Source of the DNA: Bacillota bacterium
GTDB lineage: Bacteria > Bacillota > Clostridia > Peptostreptococcales > Anaerovoracaceae
Reading direction: 5' to 3'
Length of the DNA: 15,446 bases
NCBI GenBank assembly: GCA_030527065.1
Contig: JAUNBO010000001.1
Span: forward strand, 26,338-41,783
Numbering within the stretch: position 1 is the stretch's first letter; every line of letters starts with the position of its first letter. The notes under the pieces were generated by a model that saw nothing but the letters and a program-made list of their open reading frames with translations, was not told the origin of the DNA and did not search any database. Positions 14,755 through 15,446 of the stretch are shown here, piece after piece. The translations under genes and the position numbers were made by a program.

Positions 14755-15281
14755 GATGATCTGTTTAGGGTCCAGGCCCACTGTGGGTTCTTCCAGGATC
14801 AGTATGTCGGGATAGACCAGCAGCGCCTGGGCCAGTCCCACCCGCTGCCGGTAACCCTTGGAAAGGTGGCGGATCAGCCGGTCCTTCACCTCTGTCACGC
14901 CGCAGGTATCCATGATCTCGTCCAGCTGTTCCTTTTGAAGCTCCCGGGGGACGCCCTTGAGCTCTGCGGCAAATTTCAGATATTCTCCCGGGGTCATGTC
15001 GGGATAGACGGGGGGCTGCTCCGGCAGATAGCCTATGCAGCGCCTGGCGGCCATGGGGTCTTCAAAAATGTCCACTCCGTCTATGAGGACTTGTCCGTCG
15101 GTGGCGGCCAGATAGCCGGTCATAATGTTCATGGTGGTGCTTTTCCCGGCGCCGTTGGGCCCTAAAAAGCCGTAGACGCCGCCGCCGTCCTCAATGCGGA
15201 AGCTGACGTGGTCCACGGCCATGTGGGGACCATAGGATTTCACCAGGTCCTTTACCTCTATCACTTGTACCTTCCCTCCCT

Positions 15282-15297
15282 GCTGTATAGCTGTATA
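15282..15297. repeat. 8-bp tandem repeat in the operon leader
   Basis: GCTGTATA occurs twice in direct succession (15282-15289, 15290-15297), between the inferred transcription start and the ribosome site of the ATPase gene. Its position would suit a repressor site, for instance for the GntR-type regulators that often control such ABC operons, but no regulator gene is visible here. Confidence 0.45.
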
Positions 15298-15312
15298 AAT
15301 GAATACTAAGAC

Positions 15313-15342
15313 AATATATCAATAATAGGGGTTCTTTGTCAA
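15313..15342 (-). promoter_or_regulatory. Sigma-A-type promoter of the ABC operon
   Basis: On the minus strand a perfect -35 box TTGACA (15342-15337) is followed after 18 bp by TATATT (15318-15313). Transcription should begin near 15306, leaving a leader of about 40 nt before the GTG at 15264. It lies in the most AT-rich stretch of the window and is the only near-consensus promoter I can see. Confidence 0.72.
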
Positions 15343-15446
15343 ATATACATGGAGAGAATGTGTCGTTCCGGTGAAGAAAATGTTATGAACAGGGCGCCAG
15401 GGGGGCGGTTTGCCGGTCTGTCCTCGTCCCAGAGAATTTTACGGCT
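15343..15446. other. Upstream stretch with no recognisable gene
   Basis: Beyond the promoter the last 104 bases change from AT-rich to GC-rich near 15385. Short open frames run to the right edge on both strands (plus from ATG 15349; minus ending near 15339), but neither has a ribosome site or recognisable residues. The stretch could hold the end of the gene beyond the edge or plain intergenic DNA. Confidence 0.4.

Larger units (their letters stand above)
14188..15264 (-). pseudogene. GldA-like ABC transporter ATPase interrupted by an in-frame amber codon
   Basis: Before the stop, 170 residues carry Walker A GPNGAGKST (35-43), Q-loop YLPEQPP (79-85), signature LSKGYRQR (134-141), Walker B ILILEE (154-159) and D-loop VGLDP. 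A TAG at 14754-14752 replaces residue 171. The same frame then runs on for 187 codons with no other stop, starting IRELIRELGKTHTVILSSH and so including the switch histidine (H190), a regulatory domain and an acidic Gly/Glu/Thr-rich tail, to TAA at 14190-14188. Family members read through here, usually with glutamate, so one base change explains the stop. The usual Walker B aspartate is glutamate (E158). The start is GTG 15264-15262 after GGGAGGG. The truncated product would lack the H-loop and should be inactive. A sequencing error or readthrough cannot be excluded. Confidence 0.85.

Noticed and set aside
15349..15446. Right-going frame starting at ATG 15349 and open to the edge
   Set aside because: No ribosome site, no recognisable residues and only 32 codons visible.
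1..15446. CRISPR array, tRNA, rRNA, insertion sequence, phage or defence genes
   Set aside because: I looked on both strands and found no spaced direct repeats, tRNA-like cloverleaf, transposase or terminal repeats.

Overview
The window looks like ordinary chromosome from a strictly anaerobic Bacillota, most likely a GC-rich relative of the Lachnospiraceae. The grounds are the gene families (extended ZapA, MutS2/RqcU, indolepyruvate:ferredoxin oxidoreductase, a GldA/F/G-like ABC operon with a DUF4340 protein), strong AGGAGG ribosome binding sites, and coding DNA at roughly 60 % G+C by eye. This is inference from family resemblance; there is no rRNA or other marker to fix the taxon. I see no tRNA, insertion sequence, integrase, phage gene or CRISPR array.

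Right-going block (1-10437). Ten genes lie head to tail with gaps mostly below 55 bp: the tail of pheT, zapA (cell division), mutS2/rqcU (ribosome rescue or DNA recombination), a DUF523/TudS-like iron-sulfur protein, argS, a radical SAM protein of the YgiQ-like COG1032 type, an uncharacterised TPR protein, iorA and iorB (oxidative decarboxylation of aromatic 2-oxoacids to acyl-CoA with ferredoxin), and a YbaK-type aminoacyl-tRNA deacylase. No strong internal promoter is visible and several starts are translationally coupled, so much of the block may be co-transcribed. Its themes are translation and its quality control (PheT, ArgS, RqcU, YbaK) and anaerobic Fe-S/ferredoxin amino-acid metabolism (IorAB).

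Convergent junction (10416-10497). ybaK and the left-going operon end 45 bp apart. Each gene's stop codon sits in the loop of its own GC-rich hairpin, and neither hairpin has a T tract.

Left-going block (15264-10483, minus strand). A consensus-like promoter (TTGACA, 18 bp, TATATT; 15342-15313) drives a four-gene ABC transporter operon: ATPase (GldA-like), ABC-2 permease (GldF-like), GldG-like auxiliary membrane protein, and a DUF4340 protein with an internally duplicated ectodomain. The most notable observation in the window is that the ATPase gene carries an in-frame amber codon at 14754-14752, just after the D-loop. Both sides of the gene are otherwise intact and in the same reading frame, and the Walker B aspartate is glutamate. 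The operon therefore seems to have lost a normal ATPase while its three membrane genes remain open, unless the stop is a sequencing error, a very recent mutation, or is read through.

The last 180 bases hold the promoter, leader and an unexplained, more AT-rich upstream stretch. I do not see a wholly new multi-gene system. The best leads are the broken ATPase with intact partners, the mirrored stop-in-loop hairpins, and the TPR protein coupled to IorAB.
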